A DNA stretch of 64,000 bases from Bacillota bacterium (GTDB taxonomy: Bacteria; Bacillota; Sulfobacillia; DUMF01): NCBI GenBank assembly GCA_012840015.1, contig DUMF01000029.1, positions 62,001 to 126,000 of the forward strand, in the 5' to 3' direction. Of the stretch, positions 29,627-39,125 are shown one piece after another. Below the pieces are notes generated by a model, which was given only the letters and a program-made list of their open reading frames with translations, did no database searches and was not told the origin of the DNA. Position 1 is the stretch's first letter; each line of letters opens with the position of its first letter. The translations under genes and the position numbers were made by a program.

Positions 29627-30310
29627 ATGGTGCGAATATCTATGGAGGAAGATAAAGCGTCAGTATCTGATTTGTTGAAGCGAGCAATGGATGGAGACCT
29701 CGAAGCACGGGGCGCTCTTCTGGCCAAGTACAAACCCTTCGTGCTGAGCGCCGTATCCAAAGTGCTTGGTAGGTTCATAACAGACTGCGACGACGAGGTT
29801 TCCATCGGCTTGCAGGCGTTTGACGAGGCTCTTCTCAAATTCCGACCCTCAAAATCCACGAGCTTCTTAGCGTTCGCTGGCCTCGTAATTCGCCGAAGAC
29901 TGGTGGACTTCATCCGGCAGCAAAAGCAGAAACGCGGCAATGAAATATCGCTGGATGAGACGCTAAACATAGAAGATGTAGATCAGTTTGAAGCAGTTGA
30001 AAGAAGGGACGAAATAGAGCGGTTCAAGGCAGAGCTTGCTGGCTTTGGAATTCGCCTAGAAGAGGTCGCAGAAAACTGCCCGAGGCGCCTCGATGCCAGG
30101 GAACGAGCTCAACAGGCTGCAAGGCTTTTGGCTGAGGACGACAGCATCTGGGCTTACGTCCAAAGGCGTGGCCACATACCCATTTCCAGGCTGGAAGGAG
30201 CCAGTGGGCTACACCGCAAGACCGTGGAGAGACACAGAGTGTACATAATAGCAATCGCGCTGATATACCGTGGGCCGTATTTCTACCTGAGGGACTACCT
30301 GGAACATTGA
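29627..30310 (+). CDS. sigI: RNA polymerase sigma factor SigI
   Basis: DEVSIGLQAFDEALLKFRPSKSTSFLAFAGLVIRRRLVDFIR; followed by RsgI-type anti-sigma gene. Confidence 0.88.
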   Translation: MVRISMEEDKASVSDLLKRAMDGDLEARGALLAKYKPFVLSAVSKVLGRFITDCDDEVSIGLQAFDEALLKFRPSKSTSFLAFAGLVIRRRLVDFIRQQKQKRGNEISLDETLNIEDVDQFEAVERRDEIERFKAELAGFGIRLEEVAENCPRRLDARERAQQAARLLAEDDSIWAYVQRRGHIPISRLEGASGLHRKTVERHRVYIIAIALIYRGPYFYLRDYLEH

Positions 30311-30326
30311 TTGGAGGATCGCCCAG

Positions 30327-31415
30327 ATGGTCAGTAAGAAGGGCGTACTTATGCAGGTCTCTGGTAACACCGGGGTGGTGTTGACCAGAAACGGCCAGTT
30401 TCGAAAGGTTAGGCTGATAGGAGAGGGGCCATACGAAGTCGGCTACGAAGTGGAGTACCAGGAAAGCTTGGTTACACTTAGCACTGTGGCCCTGGTGGCT
30501 GCTGCTTGCCTGGCAGTAGTGGTCCTTAGCTGGAGTGTACTCACGAGTTTTCGGCCTGGTCTGCTCCAGGGTCGCGTCCTGGCGTATGTCTCAGTGGATA
30601 TCAACCCCAGTGTCCAACTAGGAGTAGATGAGCGGCATATCGTTTGCTCTGCCGAAGGTTTAAACGAGGATGGCCGAGCGTTACTCGCTCAAGTGCCAAC
30701 CTCTGGGAGAAAACTGCATGATGCGGTGCTCGATTTAGTAAGCGCTGCCGTAAAGGCGGGTTACATGTCTCACGGACAAGAGAACGCCATATTGATAGCC
30801 AGTGTGCCTGGAGAAGGAGATTCAGTGCCGGAGCCGCTACTGGCCAACATATCAAGCATTAAGCGGGATGTAGAGCGTGAGTTGAACTCTCGATCGATCT
30901 CCGCAGTCGTAGAGAGCGTTAGCGGCGGCAGCGAGCTCAGGACAAAAGCGAGGGAGCTGAATATATCCCCCGGTAGAATGGCACTCGCTCTTAAGGCGCT
31001 ATCGGAAGGAGCAGAACTTTCTGAGGATCAGGTTCGAAGGGGGCTTTTGGGACAAATCGCTGGGGGCATCGAACGCTTGAAGGGTTTCAAGCTGGGTGAC
31101 AGTAAGCCCAAGCAGATAGACGAACTGTTGAAGCAGTTTGAAGGTAAGAAGCTTAAGTTCCAATCTTCGAGTACTCCCGCGGCGGAGCAGGTGGGATCTG
31201 AATCCTCAGACGATAGGCGTGGAGAGAGGGAAAACTTGGGCAAGGAACATGTCGAAACACACCCTGCGGGTGGGAAGCCCTCAAACGCGAAGCCTTCTGA
31301 GACAAAGATTAAGGACTCTAGGGCGTCAGACTCGAATGGATCCCATTCACAAGGCCAGCAGCGTAATGATGAAGGGCGCAAGGCTAATGGCCGAGGCGAG
31401 AATTCTAAACGGTGA
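30327..31415 (+). CDS. rsgI: RsgI-type anti-sigma factor
   Basis: KKGVLMQVSGNTGVVLTRNGQFRKV cytoplasmic domain, single TM, AYVSVDINPSVQLGVDE motif, low-complexity hydrophilic C-terminus. Confidence 0.87.
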   Translation: MVSKKGVLMQVSGNTGVVLTRNGQFRKVRLIGEGPYEVGYEVEYQESLVTLSTVALVAAACLAVVVLSWSVLTSFRPGLLQGRVLAYVSVDINPSVQLGVDERHIVCSAEGLNEDGRALLAQVPTSGRKLHDAVLDLVSAAVKAGYMSHGQENAILIASVPGEGDSVPEPLLANISSIKRDVERELNSRSISAVVESVSGGSELRTKARELNISPGRMALALKALSEGAELSEDQVRRGLLGQIAGGIERLKGFKLGDSKPKQIDELLKQFEGKKLKFQSSSTPAAEQVGSESSDDRRGERENLGKEHVETHPAGGKPSNAKPSETKIKDSRASDSNGSHSQGQQRNDEGRKANGRGENSKR

Positions 31416-31432
31416 GGCAGAAGTGATGCAAT

Positions 31433-32452
31433 TTGAGAACGGACGAATTCGATTACGATTTGCCGGAAGAACTGATTGCACAGGAACCAGCGGAGCCTAG
31501 GGATTCATCCAGGCTTATGGTCCTGAAGCGGAGAACCGGTGAGGTAGATCACCGGGTTTTTTGTGACTTGCCAGTGTTGCTCAACCCTGGCGATTTGCTC
31601 GTAATGAACGATTCGAGAGTAATTCCTGCCAGGTTATTTGGATACAGACGTGGCGGGGGCAAGACTGAGGTGCTGCTGCTGCGAGATATGGGCGACGGCG
31701 TTTGGGAGTGCCTGGTCCGGCCAGGAAACAAAGTAAGGCCTGGATCAACTCTTTCGTTCTCGGACGGAGAGGTTACCGCGGAGGTGCTGTCTAAAACGGA
31801 CGCCGGGGGGAGGCTAGTACGCTTCAGCAGCCGGGCTCCTCTGGAGGAGGCTCTAGAGCGCATAGGGAAGGTGCCGCTTCCTCCTTACATCAAACGCGAC
31901 ATCGACGATCCGGAAAGATATCAGACCGTGTATGCCAAAGTTAAGGGGTCGGCGGCGGCTCCCACTGCAGGGCTACATTTCACGCGTAAGCTTCTAGACG
32001 AGGTGGAAGCGAAGGGAATAGGGATCAGCTTTATTACCTTACATGTGGGAATAGATACGTTTAGACCTGTCAGAGAAGAAGAAATTGAGCAGCACGTGAT
32101 GCACTCAGAGGTGTACACCGTGCCGCCTGAAGTGGTGGAGAAGATCAGGAGTACAAAGCGAGCTGGAGGCAGGGTAGTTGCAGTGGGCACGACGGTCGTG
32201 AGGAGCCTTGAGTCTGCCTCTGCGTCGGGGGAGCTCAAGCCGAGTTCCGGTTGGACATCCCTTTTCATTTACCCGGGTTATAAGTTTAAAACTGTGGACT
32301 GCCTGATAACCAACTTCCACCTGCCGCGATCTACTCTCCTAATGCTGGTTTGTGCGTTCGCGGGTAAGGAGCTGGTCTTGCGAGCCTATCGTGAGGCAGT
32401 GGACAAGCGATATCGGTTCTTTAGTTTCGGGGATGCTATGCTGATATTATAG
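31433..32452 (+). CDS. queA: S-adenosylmethionine:tRNA ribosyltransferase-isomerase QueA
   Basis: FDYDLPEELIAQEPAEPRDSSRLMVL, NDSRVIPARLFG, TAGLHFTRKLL; TTG start. Confidence 0.97.
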   Translation: MRTDEFDYDLPEELIAQEPAEPRDSSRLMVLKRRTGEVDHRVFCDLPVLLNPGDLLVMNDSRVIPARLFGYRRGGGKTEVLLLRDMGDGVWECLVRPGNKVRPGSTLSFSDGEVTAEVLSKTDAGGRLVRFSSRAPLEEALERIGKVPLPPYIKRDIDDPERYQTVYAKVKGSAAAPTAGLHFTRKLLDEVEAKGIGISFITLHVGIDTFRPVREEEIEQHVMHSEVYTVPPEVVEKIRSTKRAGGRVVAVGTTVVRSLESASASGELKPSSGWTSLFIYPGYKFKTVDCLITNFHLPRSTLLMLVCAFAGKELVLRAYREAVDKRYRFFSFGDAMLIL

Positions 32453-32484
32453 GGATATACTGAGCACGCGAAACGGAGGGAGAA

Positions 32485-33606
32485 GTGGCGTTTAGCTTCG
32501 AGTTGATCAAGGGTGTAGCACGAGGCCCCAGGCTCGGCCTTCTGACGACGCCGCACGGACAGGTGATGACACCCGTGTTCATGCCGGTCGGAACGCAAGC
32601 TACCGTCAAGGCTGTGACTCCTACGATGCTGGCGGAAGTCGGCGCGAAGATGATTTTATCTAACACCTATCACCTATTCCTGCGGCCCGGGGCGGATATC
32701 GTTCAGCAGGCAGGGGGACTCCATCGTTTCATGAACTGGCAAGGTCCAATACTTACTGATAGCGGCGGATTCCAGGTTTTCAGCCTTTCTAAGCTGGCGA
32801 AAGTCTCCGATGAAGGAGTAGAATTCCGGTCGCACATAGATGGATCCAAGAGGTTCTTGTCCCCGGAGGAGTGCGTCAAGATACAGGAGAAGCTGGGTTC
32901 TGACGTCGTCACTTGTCTGGACCAGCCGGTTCATCCGTCGGCAGACCGTGCTCTCACAGAGGAAGCCTTGGAACGTACGGTGAAGTGGGCATCTCGGTGC
33001 CTGGCTACCCGGACTCGAGAAGATCAGGCGATGTTCGGGATCGTTCAGGGTGGAATGTTCCCGGATCTAAGAGAACAGTGTATCAACGCGCTGACCATCC
33101 TCCCATTCGATGGGTTCGCAATAGGAGGGCTGAGCCTTGGAGAAGAAAAGAAGCTCACGTACGACTTAACCCAGCTCTGCTGTGAATTGCTACCACAACA
33201 AAAACCGAGGTATTTGATGGGTGTGGGAGCGCCTTTGGACATCATTGAAGGAGTAGCTCGTGGGGTAGACATGTTCGATTCGGTTCTGCCTACGAGGCTT
33301 GCCAGGCATTCGGCTGTCTTCACTTCGGAAGGCCGAATCAACCTAAAGAATCAGCAGTACATGAGGGATTTCAGTCCATTAGACCCCCAGTGCGATTGCT
33401 ACACTTGCCGCAGTTTCAGTAGAGCCTACTTGCATCATCTTTTCAGGGCGGGGGAAATCCTCGCGCAGATTCTCACTACGGTTCATAACATACGATTCAT
33501 GACGCGCCTTATGGAGGACATCCGCCAAGCCCTTAGAGAGGATAGGTTTGACGAGTTGAAGCGACGATGGGAAAACTCAAGTTCGTGGAAGGAATTGTTG
33601 CCATGA
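32485..33606 (+). CDS. tgt: tRNA-guanine transglycosylase
   Basis: TPVFMPVGTQATVKAVTP, LTDSGGFQVFSL, Zn ligands CDCYTC; GTG start. Confidence 0.98.
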   Translation: MAFSFELIKGVARGPRLGLLTTPHGQVMTPVFMPVGTQATVKAVTPTMLAEVGAKMILSNTYHLFLRPGADIVQQAGGLHRFMNWQGPILTDSGGFQVFSLSKLAKVSDEGVEFRSHIDGSKRFLSPEECVKIQEKLGSDVVTCLDQPVHPSADRALTEEALERTVKWASRCLATRTREDQAMFGIVQGGMFPDLREQCINALTILPFDGFAIGGLSLGEEKKLTYDLTQLCCELLPQQKPRYLMGVGAPLDIIEGVARGVDMFDSVLPTRLARHSAVFTSEGRINLKNQQYMRDFSPLDPQCDCYTCRSFSRAYLHHLFRAGEILAQILTTVHNIRFMTRLMEDIRQALREDRFDELKRRWENSSSWKELLP

Positions 33607-33665
33607 GTGTAAAATAGGAAAAGAGTACATAAGAGATAAGCCTGACTGGTTAAGGAGGTAGCAGT

Positions 33666-33929
33666 GTGGCAAGTCAAAACTGGGGTAGCCTCATCTGGCT
33701 GGTGGTATTCTTCGGAATAATGTACTTTGCTATGATTAGGCCGCAACAGCAGCAGCAGAAGAAACGGAACGAGATGTTGGCATCGATTAAGGAAGGGGAC
33801 AAGATAGTTACAGTGGGGGGTATTTACGGTTACGTAACGAAGGTGGATAAAGACACACTCTGTGTGCGCATTGCGGAAAAGACCGAAGTAGAAATGCAAA
33901 AAAGCGGAGTTGGAGCGGTTGTGCGATAA
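33666..33929 (+). CDS. yajC: Preprotein translocase subunit YajC
   Basis: IMYFAMIRPQQQQQKKRNEMLASIKEGDKIVTVGGIYGYV. Confidence 0.95.
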   Translation: MASQNWGSLIWLVVFFGIMYFAMIRPQQQQQKKRNEMLASIKEGDKIVTVGGIYGYVTKVDKDTLCVRIAEKTEVEMQKSGVGAVVR

Positions 33930-33947
33930 TCTCACCTCGCTGTTTGG

Positions 33948-33990
33948 ACACCCGGAAACTGCATAAACGTTGCCGGGTGTTTTCATTTTA
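33948..33990 (+). terminator. Rho-independent terminator after yajC
   Basis: ACACCCGG (33948-33955) / CCGGGTGT (33973-33980) followed by TTTCATTTTA. Confidence 0.8.
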
Positions 33991-34033
33991 TTGGCAGGAA
34001 TCTCTCGTTTGATATCGAAAACTATACAAGAGA

Positions 34034-35068
34034 ATGGGCCAGGCCAATTACAGTCCAATGTTAGATCAGCGGGTGGTTGGAATGGAGGTTCCCCAAATTT
34101 GTTTAAGCAAACGCAGCGGCACCCCGATATACCTGCAGATCAGCTCAGAAGTGAAAAGACTGATAGAAACAGAGGTGTGGCCTAAGGGCCACAGGCTACC
34201 TACTGAGAGGGAGCTGGCTAAAGCACTCGGGGTTAGCAGGAATACCGTAAGTCAGGCGTACAGGGAACTCGAAGCTGAGGGGATAATCACTTCGAGGCAG
34301 GGCAGAGGGACTTTTGTCGCCAGCGGCGGTAGCGCGCTCGTTAGGTCCACTAAGAGGGAGCGCCTGCTCAGGATGATTGACCTCTCGCTTGAAGAGGCAA
34401 TGGACCTTGGCTTTTCGCTGGACGAATTTGCTGCGATGGTGCAGAGCAGATGCCGGGAGAAGAAGGAAGTTTTCCGCCACATGCGCGTCGGCTTTGTAGA
34501 ATGCAACCGAGAACAGCTCGACAGCTTTTCCAGGCAGATTCAGTTGGGTGCAGGGGTAACCATCCAACCACTGCTTCTGGACGATCTACGTAACGGGTTG
34601 TCAGTTGATTGCATTAAAACGATGGACCTTATCGTCACCACGTTCTTCCATCTGAACGAGGTGAGATCTCTCACCGCAAACTGGGCTCACGTAATCGCAA
34701 TTGCGCTCAACCCGGAACCCCAAACTTTAGTGAGGATTGCCAGGCTTAAAAGGGGTTCTAAGGTAGGGCTTATCTGTATAACGGAGGCTTTCGCTCGAGG
34801 CGTTGTGGCTTCAATCAGAGAGGCCGGGATACTGGATCTAGAGTTTCGTTTCAGCACTGCGCGTGGGGACAAGGATCTCAGAGGCGTACTTCAAGAGGTA
34901 TCTGCGGTCATTGTGTCACCGGGGAGGCGCAAGCAGGTCGAGAGGTTGATTCCGGCGGGCATGGAATTGATCGAATTCGAATATGTACCAGATCCTGTTT
35001 CGATAAGCCTTCTGAAGAGCGTGATCCTCGAGAAGAAGCCATGGTTCAGGCAGGAAGAGGTGAGTTGA
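34034..35068 (+). CDS. GntR family regulator with uncharacterised C-terminal effector domain
   Basis: IYLQISSEVKRLIETEVWPKGHRLPTERELAKALGVSRNTVSQAYRELEAEGIITSRQGRGTFV wHTH. Start could be ATG 34082. Confidence 0.85.
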   Translation: MGQANYSPMLDQRVVGMEVPQICLSKRSGTPIYLQISSEVKRLIETEVWPKGHRLPTERELAKALGVSRNTVSQAYRELEAEGIITSRQGRGTFVASGGSALVRSTKRERLLRMIDLSLEEAMDLGFSLDEFAAMVQSRCREKKEVFRHMRVGFVECNREQLDSFSRQIQLGAGVTIQPLLLDDLRNGLSVDCIKTMDLIVTTFFHLNEVRSLTANWAHVIAIALNPEPQTLVRIARLKRGSKVGLICITEAFARGVVASIREAGILDLEFRFSTARGDKDLRGVLQEVSAVIVSPGRRKQVERLIPAGMELIEFEYVPDPVSISLLKSVILEKKPWFRQEEVS

Positions 35069-35069
35069 G

Positions 35070-35285
35070 TTGGCGCGCACAAAAAAATACCGAATAGAAC
35101 TGGACCGCAAGTGGTGTAAGGGGTGTGGCATATGCGTGGCGTTTTGCCCCAAGAAAGTTTTCGATCAAGGGGAAGATATGCGGCCTATCGTTTCCAAGCC
35201 CGATGAATGTATCGGGTGTAAGCTGTGCGAATTGCGATGCCCGGACTATGCACTGTACGTAACGGAGGAAGATGAAAATGGTTAA
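35070..35285 (+). CDS. korD: 2-oxoacid:ferredoxin oxidoreductase delta subunit (4Fe-4S ferredoxin)
   Basis: CKGCGICVAFCPKKVF, CIGCKLCELRCPDYAL. Confidence 0.88.
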   Translation: MARTKKYRIELDRKWCKGCGICVAFCPKKVFDQGEDMRPIVSKPDECIGCKLCELRCPDYALYVTEEDENG

Positions 35286-36417
35286 GACGGGTAAGGGCAT
35301 TCTGATGCAGGGTAACGAAGCTTGCGCCGAAGGAGCTATCGCCTGTGGCATGAGGTTCTTTGCCGGGTACCCAATTACACCTTCGACGGAGATCGCTGAG
35401 CTCTGTGCCTTGCGCCTGCCTCAAGAAGGCGGGGTTTTCATTCAAATGGAGGACGAGCTTTCGAGCATGGCCGCAGTGGTGGGAGCTTCTCTCGCCGGGG
35501 CCAAAGCCATGACTGCGACCAGCGGGCCAGGTTTTTCCCTCAAACAAGAGAACATTGGATTCGCCTGCATGGCCGAAGTACCTTGCGTGGTGGTAAATGT
35601 CCAAAGGGTTGGGCCTAGCACTGGCATGCCGACCTCCCCGGCTCAAGGCGACGTGATGCAAGTCCGCTGGGGGACACATGGAGACCATCCGATGATAGCT
35701 CTCTGTCCGTGGTCGGTTCAGGAAACGTACAATATCGTCATTCGTTGTTTCAACATCGCGGAGACTCTCAGAACTCCAGTGATTCTCCTCATGGACGAGA
35801 TCGTGGGGCACCTCCGTGAGAAAGTGGTCTTACCTGATCCCAGTACTTTGACGATAGTGTCTAGGAGGAAACCGCAAAAGTCATCCCTACCGTACTTACC
35901 CTACAAGCCGGTTTATGGAGACGTTCCTGCAATCGCAGATTACGGTGATGGTTTTCGTTTCCACGTGACCGGCTTGTCGCATGACTATACTGGCTTCCCC
36001 ACCAACGATGCCAACGTTGCCGCAGAAGAAATTAAGCGGCTTCATAGAAAGGTTCAGGCGGCTAGAAACGAGATTACCTTTGTGCACAAGTACAGGTTAG
36101 AAGATGCAGAAATAGCGGTGTTTGCATACGGAGGGGTAGCAAGGTCTGCGATGGAGGCAGTGATGCGCGCGCGTGAGCAGGGGATACGCGCAGGACTATT
36201 CAGGCCAATCACAATTTGGCCTTTCCCAGAGGAAGAGGTTAGGCAGTCTCTTGGGGCTCTGAAGGCGGTCGTAGTTGCGGAATTAAACCTCGGTCAGATG
36301 CGGCTGGAGGTGGAGAGATGCCTAGGAAAGGGCATCGAGGTCATCGGACTGAACAGGGTAGGAGGTCAAATAATAACCCCCGATGACATCCTGGAGACGC
36401 TAAGGGGGGTGAAGTAA
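35272..36417 (+). CDS. korA: 2-oxoacid:acceptor oxidoreductase alpha subunit
   Basis: GNEACAEGAIACGMRFFAGYPITPSTEIAE; TSGPGFSLKQE. Confidence 0.93.
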   Translation: MKMVKTGKGILMQGNEACAEGAIACGMRFFAGYPITPSTEIAELCALRLPQEGGVFIQMEDELSSMAAVVGASLAGAKAMTATSGPGFSLKQENIGFACMAEVPCVVVNVQRVGPSTGMPTSPAQGDVMQVRWGTHGDHPMIALCPWSVQETYNIVIRCFNIAETLRTPVILLMDEIVGHLREKVVLPDPSTLTIVSRRKPQKSSLPYLPYKPVYGDVPAIADYGDGFRFHVTGLSHDYTGFPTNDANVAAEEIKRLHRKVQAARNEITFVHKYRLEDAEIAVFAYGGVARSAMEAVMRAREQGIRAGLFRPITIWPFPEEEVRQSLGALKAVVVAELNLGQMRLEVERCLGKGIEVIGLNRVGGQIITPDDILETLRGVK

Positions 36418-37256
36418 TGGCTGAAGTCCAAAACAACCCGATTCTCAAATATTTTAGAGCATCTAAGCTACCCCACATCTGGTGCCCAGGTTGCGGTCAC
36501 GGGATACTGATGGGGGCACTCGTAAGGGCTATCGATAAGGTAGGCTTGGACCAGGACCGCACCGTGATAGTCTCTGGCATAGGTTGTTCTTCTCGAGCAC
36601 CGGGATATTTAAACTTCGATACCTTGCACACGACCCACGGGCGGGCGCTGGCATTCGCTACTGGGATAAAGCTTGCCAGACCGGAGCTCAAGGTGATAGT
36701 ACTGGGCGGCGATGGCGACATTGCGGCGATTGGGGGCAACCACCTCATCCATGCCTGCCGTAGGAACATCGATCTGCTTTTGATATGTTTTAACAACAGC
36801 ATTTACGGAATGACCAGCGGTCAATACTCCCCGATGACGCCCACGGGAAGATTGGCTACGACGGCCCCGTATGGCAATATCGACAGGCCTTTCGATTTAT
36901 GCCAACTGGCAGCGGCGGCAGGGGCCACGTACGTAGGTCGTGCCACGAGCTATCATGTCACACTGCTCATCGAGCTAATCGCCAAGGGCTTGAAGCACAA
37001 AGGTTTCGCCTTCATCGATGCGCTAAGCCAATGCCCAACCTACTATGGTAGGAGGAACAAATTGGGCCCAAGCGTGAAAATGATGGAGTGGTTCAAAGAA
37101 GTGTGTATACCAGTGGGGGCAGCTAAGAAGATGACTCCGGAGCAGCTCCGCGACAAGATCGTCATTGGAGAGATGGTGAACACTCCCGACGTGCCCGAAT
37201 ACACCGAGGAGTACGAAAAAGTCAAGGCGCGGGCAAAGGAGATGAGTGCGGGATGA
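36417..37256 (+). CDS. korB: 2-oxoacid:acceptor oxidoreductase beta subunit (ThDP-binding)
   Basis: IWCPGCGHGILMGAL, GGDGDIAAIGGNHLIHACRRNIDLLLICFNNSIYGMTSGQYSP. Confidence 0.93.
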   Translation: MAEVQNNPILKYFRASKLPHIWCPGCGHGILMGALVRAIDKVGLDQDRTVIVSGIGCSSRAPGYLNFDTLHTTHGRALAFATGIKLARPELKVIVLGGDGDIAAIGGNHLIHACRRNIDLLLICFNNSIYGMTSGQYSPMTPTGRLATTAPYGNIDRPFDLCQLAAAAGATYVGRATSYHVTLLIELIAKGLKHKGFAFIDALSQCPTYYGRRNKLGPSVKMMEWFKEVCIPVGAAKKMTPEQLRDKIVIGEMVNTPDVPEYTEEYEKVKARAKEMSAG

Positions 37257-37870
37257 GGATGGAATTCAGACTGGCGGGATCAGGGGGACAGGGCGTGATA
37301 TTAGCCGGCGTCATACTCGCAGAAGCCGCGGTGAGTTATGAAGGGCTGAACGCTGTTCAAAGCCAATCGTATGGCCCGGAATCGCGCGGAGGTGCCTCCA
37401 AGTGCGAAGTGATCATTTCTGACGGGGAGATTTACTTTCCCAAGGTGATATCTCCTGACGTCATGCTGATCATGAACCAGAGTTCTTGGAACAAGTATAT
37501 ACATGACCTGAAAAAAGGAGGGATAGTGGTTGCCGATTCAACCCTGGTCAAGGAGCTCACACCGGTCGACGGGCATGTCTTCCCGTTTGAGATAACCGGA
37601 TCAGCTATCCATGAATTCGGCAGACCAGTGGTTGCAAACATAATTGGCTTGGGGTGTTTGGCAGGTGTGACGGGGGTGATATCGAAGGAAGCAGTCCGAA
37701 AAGCGATCATGAAACGAGTACCTAAGGGCACGGAAGAGTTGAACGAAAGGGCGCTAGAGCTAGGGTATCAAATGGGTATCAGAAAAACGCTTGAATTCAC
37801 CGGGAGGGGTGAGTCTAATGGCGGAGAAGACTTTGAACCCATTCGAGATCGTTCAAAAGCAAGTGTTTGA
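37253..37870 (+). CDS. korC: 2-oxoacid:acceptor oxidoreductase gamma subunit
   Basis: [43 protein letters not shown]. Confidence 0.93.
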   Translation: MRMEFRLAGSGGQGVILAGVILAEAAVSYEGLNAVQSQSYGPESRGGASKCEVIISDGEIYFPKVISPDVMLIMNQSSWNKYIHDLKKGGIVVADSTLVKELTPVDGHVFPFEITGSAIHEFGRPVVANIIGLGCLAGVTGVISKEAVRKAIMKRVPKGTEELNERALELGYQMGIRKTLEFTGRGESNGGEDFEPIRDRSKASV

Positions 37871-39068
37871 CGCTTGCCAGGCGCTGGGGACGGATCCGGC
37901 TGTATACGAGATTCTGAAAGAACCACAGAGGACGCTTGAGGTGAGCATTCCCGTAAGAATGGACGATGGCTCCATAAAGAGCTTTTTGGGCTATAGGGCA
38001 CAACATAACGATGCTCTCGGTCCCACGAAAGGCGGGATCCGTTTCCATCCAAACGTCTATATGGACGAAGTTAAGGCGTTGGCTATGTGGATGACTTTCA
38101 AGTGTGCAGTGCTTGGGCTGCCTTATGGTGGGGCAAAGGGTGCTGTAAAATGCGACCCCAAGTCGATGTCGCAAGGGGAAATCGAGAGACTTTCGAGAGG
38201 CTATATGAGAGCGATCAGCCAGATCGTGGGCCCGGAAAAGGACATACCTGCTCCCGACGTTTATACCAACCCGCAAATAATGGCGTGGATGGCTGACGAG
38301 TTTTCAAAGATGCGAGAGAAGAATGTCTTTGGGATAATCACCGGGAAACCGCTCATCATGGGCGGATCCGCAGGCCGAAATTCGGCCACCGCCCGCGGCT
38401 GTGTATTTACCATTGTCCAGGCCGCGAAGAGACTGGGCATTGATCTGAATGGCGCGAGGGTGGTGGTTCAAGGGTTCGGAAACGCAGGTAGCTTTGCAGC
38501 GGAGCTGATGGCGCAGCTTGGCTCGAAGATCATTGCCGTGAACGATTCGAAAGGCGCTGCAGTTAACCCCAAAGGTCTTGACCCGAAGGCAGTTAAAGAA
38601 TTTAAGGCGAAGACAGGTACAGTTAAAGGGTTCCCTGGGAGCTGTGACGCCAGTAACGATGAGGTCTTGACGATGGATTGCGAGATACTTATCCCGGCGG
38701 CGTTGGAGAACCAGATAACAAGCCAAAACGCTGCTCAAGTGAAGGCAAAGATCATCGGCGAGGCTGCAAACGGACCCACTACGCCGGAAGCGGATGAGAT
38801 ACTCGCGAAGAATGGAGTCCTGGTGATACCGGACATACTGGCAAACGCTGGAGGGGTCACGGTCTCATACTTCGAGTGGGTCCAGAACCTTCAGAACTTC
38901 TATTGGACAGAAGAGGAAGTTAACTCCCGGCTTGAGAGGATGATGGTAGCAGCCTTTGACGCAGTGTATGATATGCATGTGGAGAAGAAGGTCAAGATGA
39001 GGGATGCGGCCTACATGAGAGCCGTAGCCCGCGTCGCAGAGGCGATGAAGGTTCGCGGTTGGCTCTGA
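37818..39068 (+). CDS. gdhA: Glu/Leu/Phe/Val dehydrogenase (glutamate dehydrogenase)
   Basis: [57 protein letters not shown] 37818 preferred; overlaps korC. Confidence 0.94.
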   Translation: MAEKTLNPFEIVQKQVFDACQALGTDPAVYEILKEPQRTLEVSIPVRMDDGSIKSFLGYRAQHNDALGPTKGGIRFHPNVYMDEVKALAMWMTFKCAVLGLPYGGAKGAVKCDPKSMSQGEIERLSRGYMRAISQIVGPEKDIPAPDVYTNPQIMAWMADEFSKMREKNVFGIITGKPLIMGGSAGRNSATARGCVFTIVQAAKRLGIDLNGARVVVQGFGNAGSFAAELMAQLGSKIIAVNDSKGAAVNPKGLDPKAVKEFKAKTGTVKGFPGSCDASNDEVLTMDCEILIPAALENQITSQNAAQVKAKIIGEAANGPTTPEADEILAKNGVLVIPDILANAGGVTVSYFEWVQNLQNFYWTEEEVNSRLERMMVAAFDAVYDMHVEKKVKMRDAAYMRAVARVAEAMKVRGWL

Positions 39069-39077
39069 TCATGCCAA

Positions 39078-39105
39078 GAGGGTTCGCCCATCTGGGTGAG
39101 CCCTC
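39078..39105 (+). repeat. Stem-loop between gdhA and methylmalonyl-CoA mutase gene
   Basis: GAGGGTTCGCCC - ATCT - GGGTGAGCCCTC, 12-bp stem with two G-T wobbles, no T-tract. Confidence 0.7.
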
Positions 39106-39125
39106 AGGGTTCGGAGGTGGTAACC

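Noticed and set aside
34003-34024. GTTTGATATCGAAAAC as a GntR operator
   Set aside because: Short imperfect palindrome, single occurrence; cannot be separated from chance
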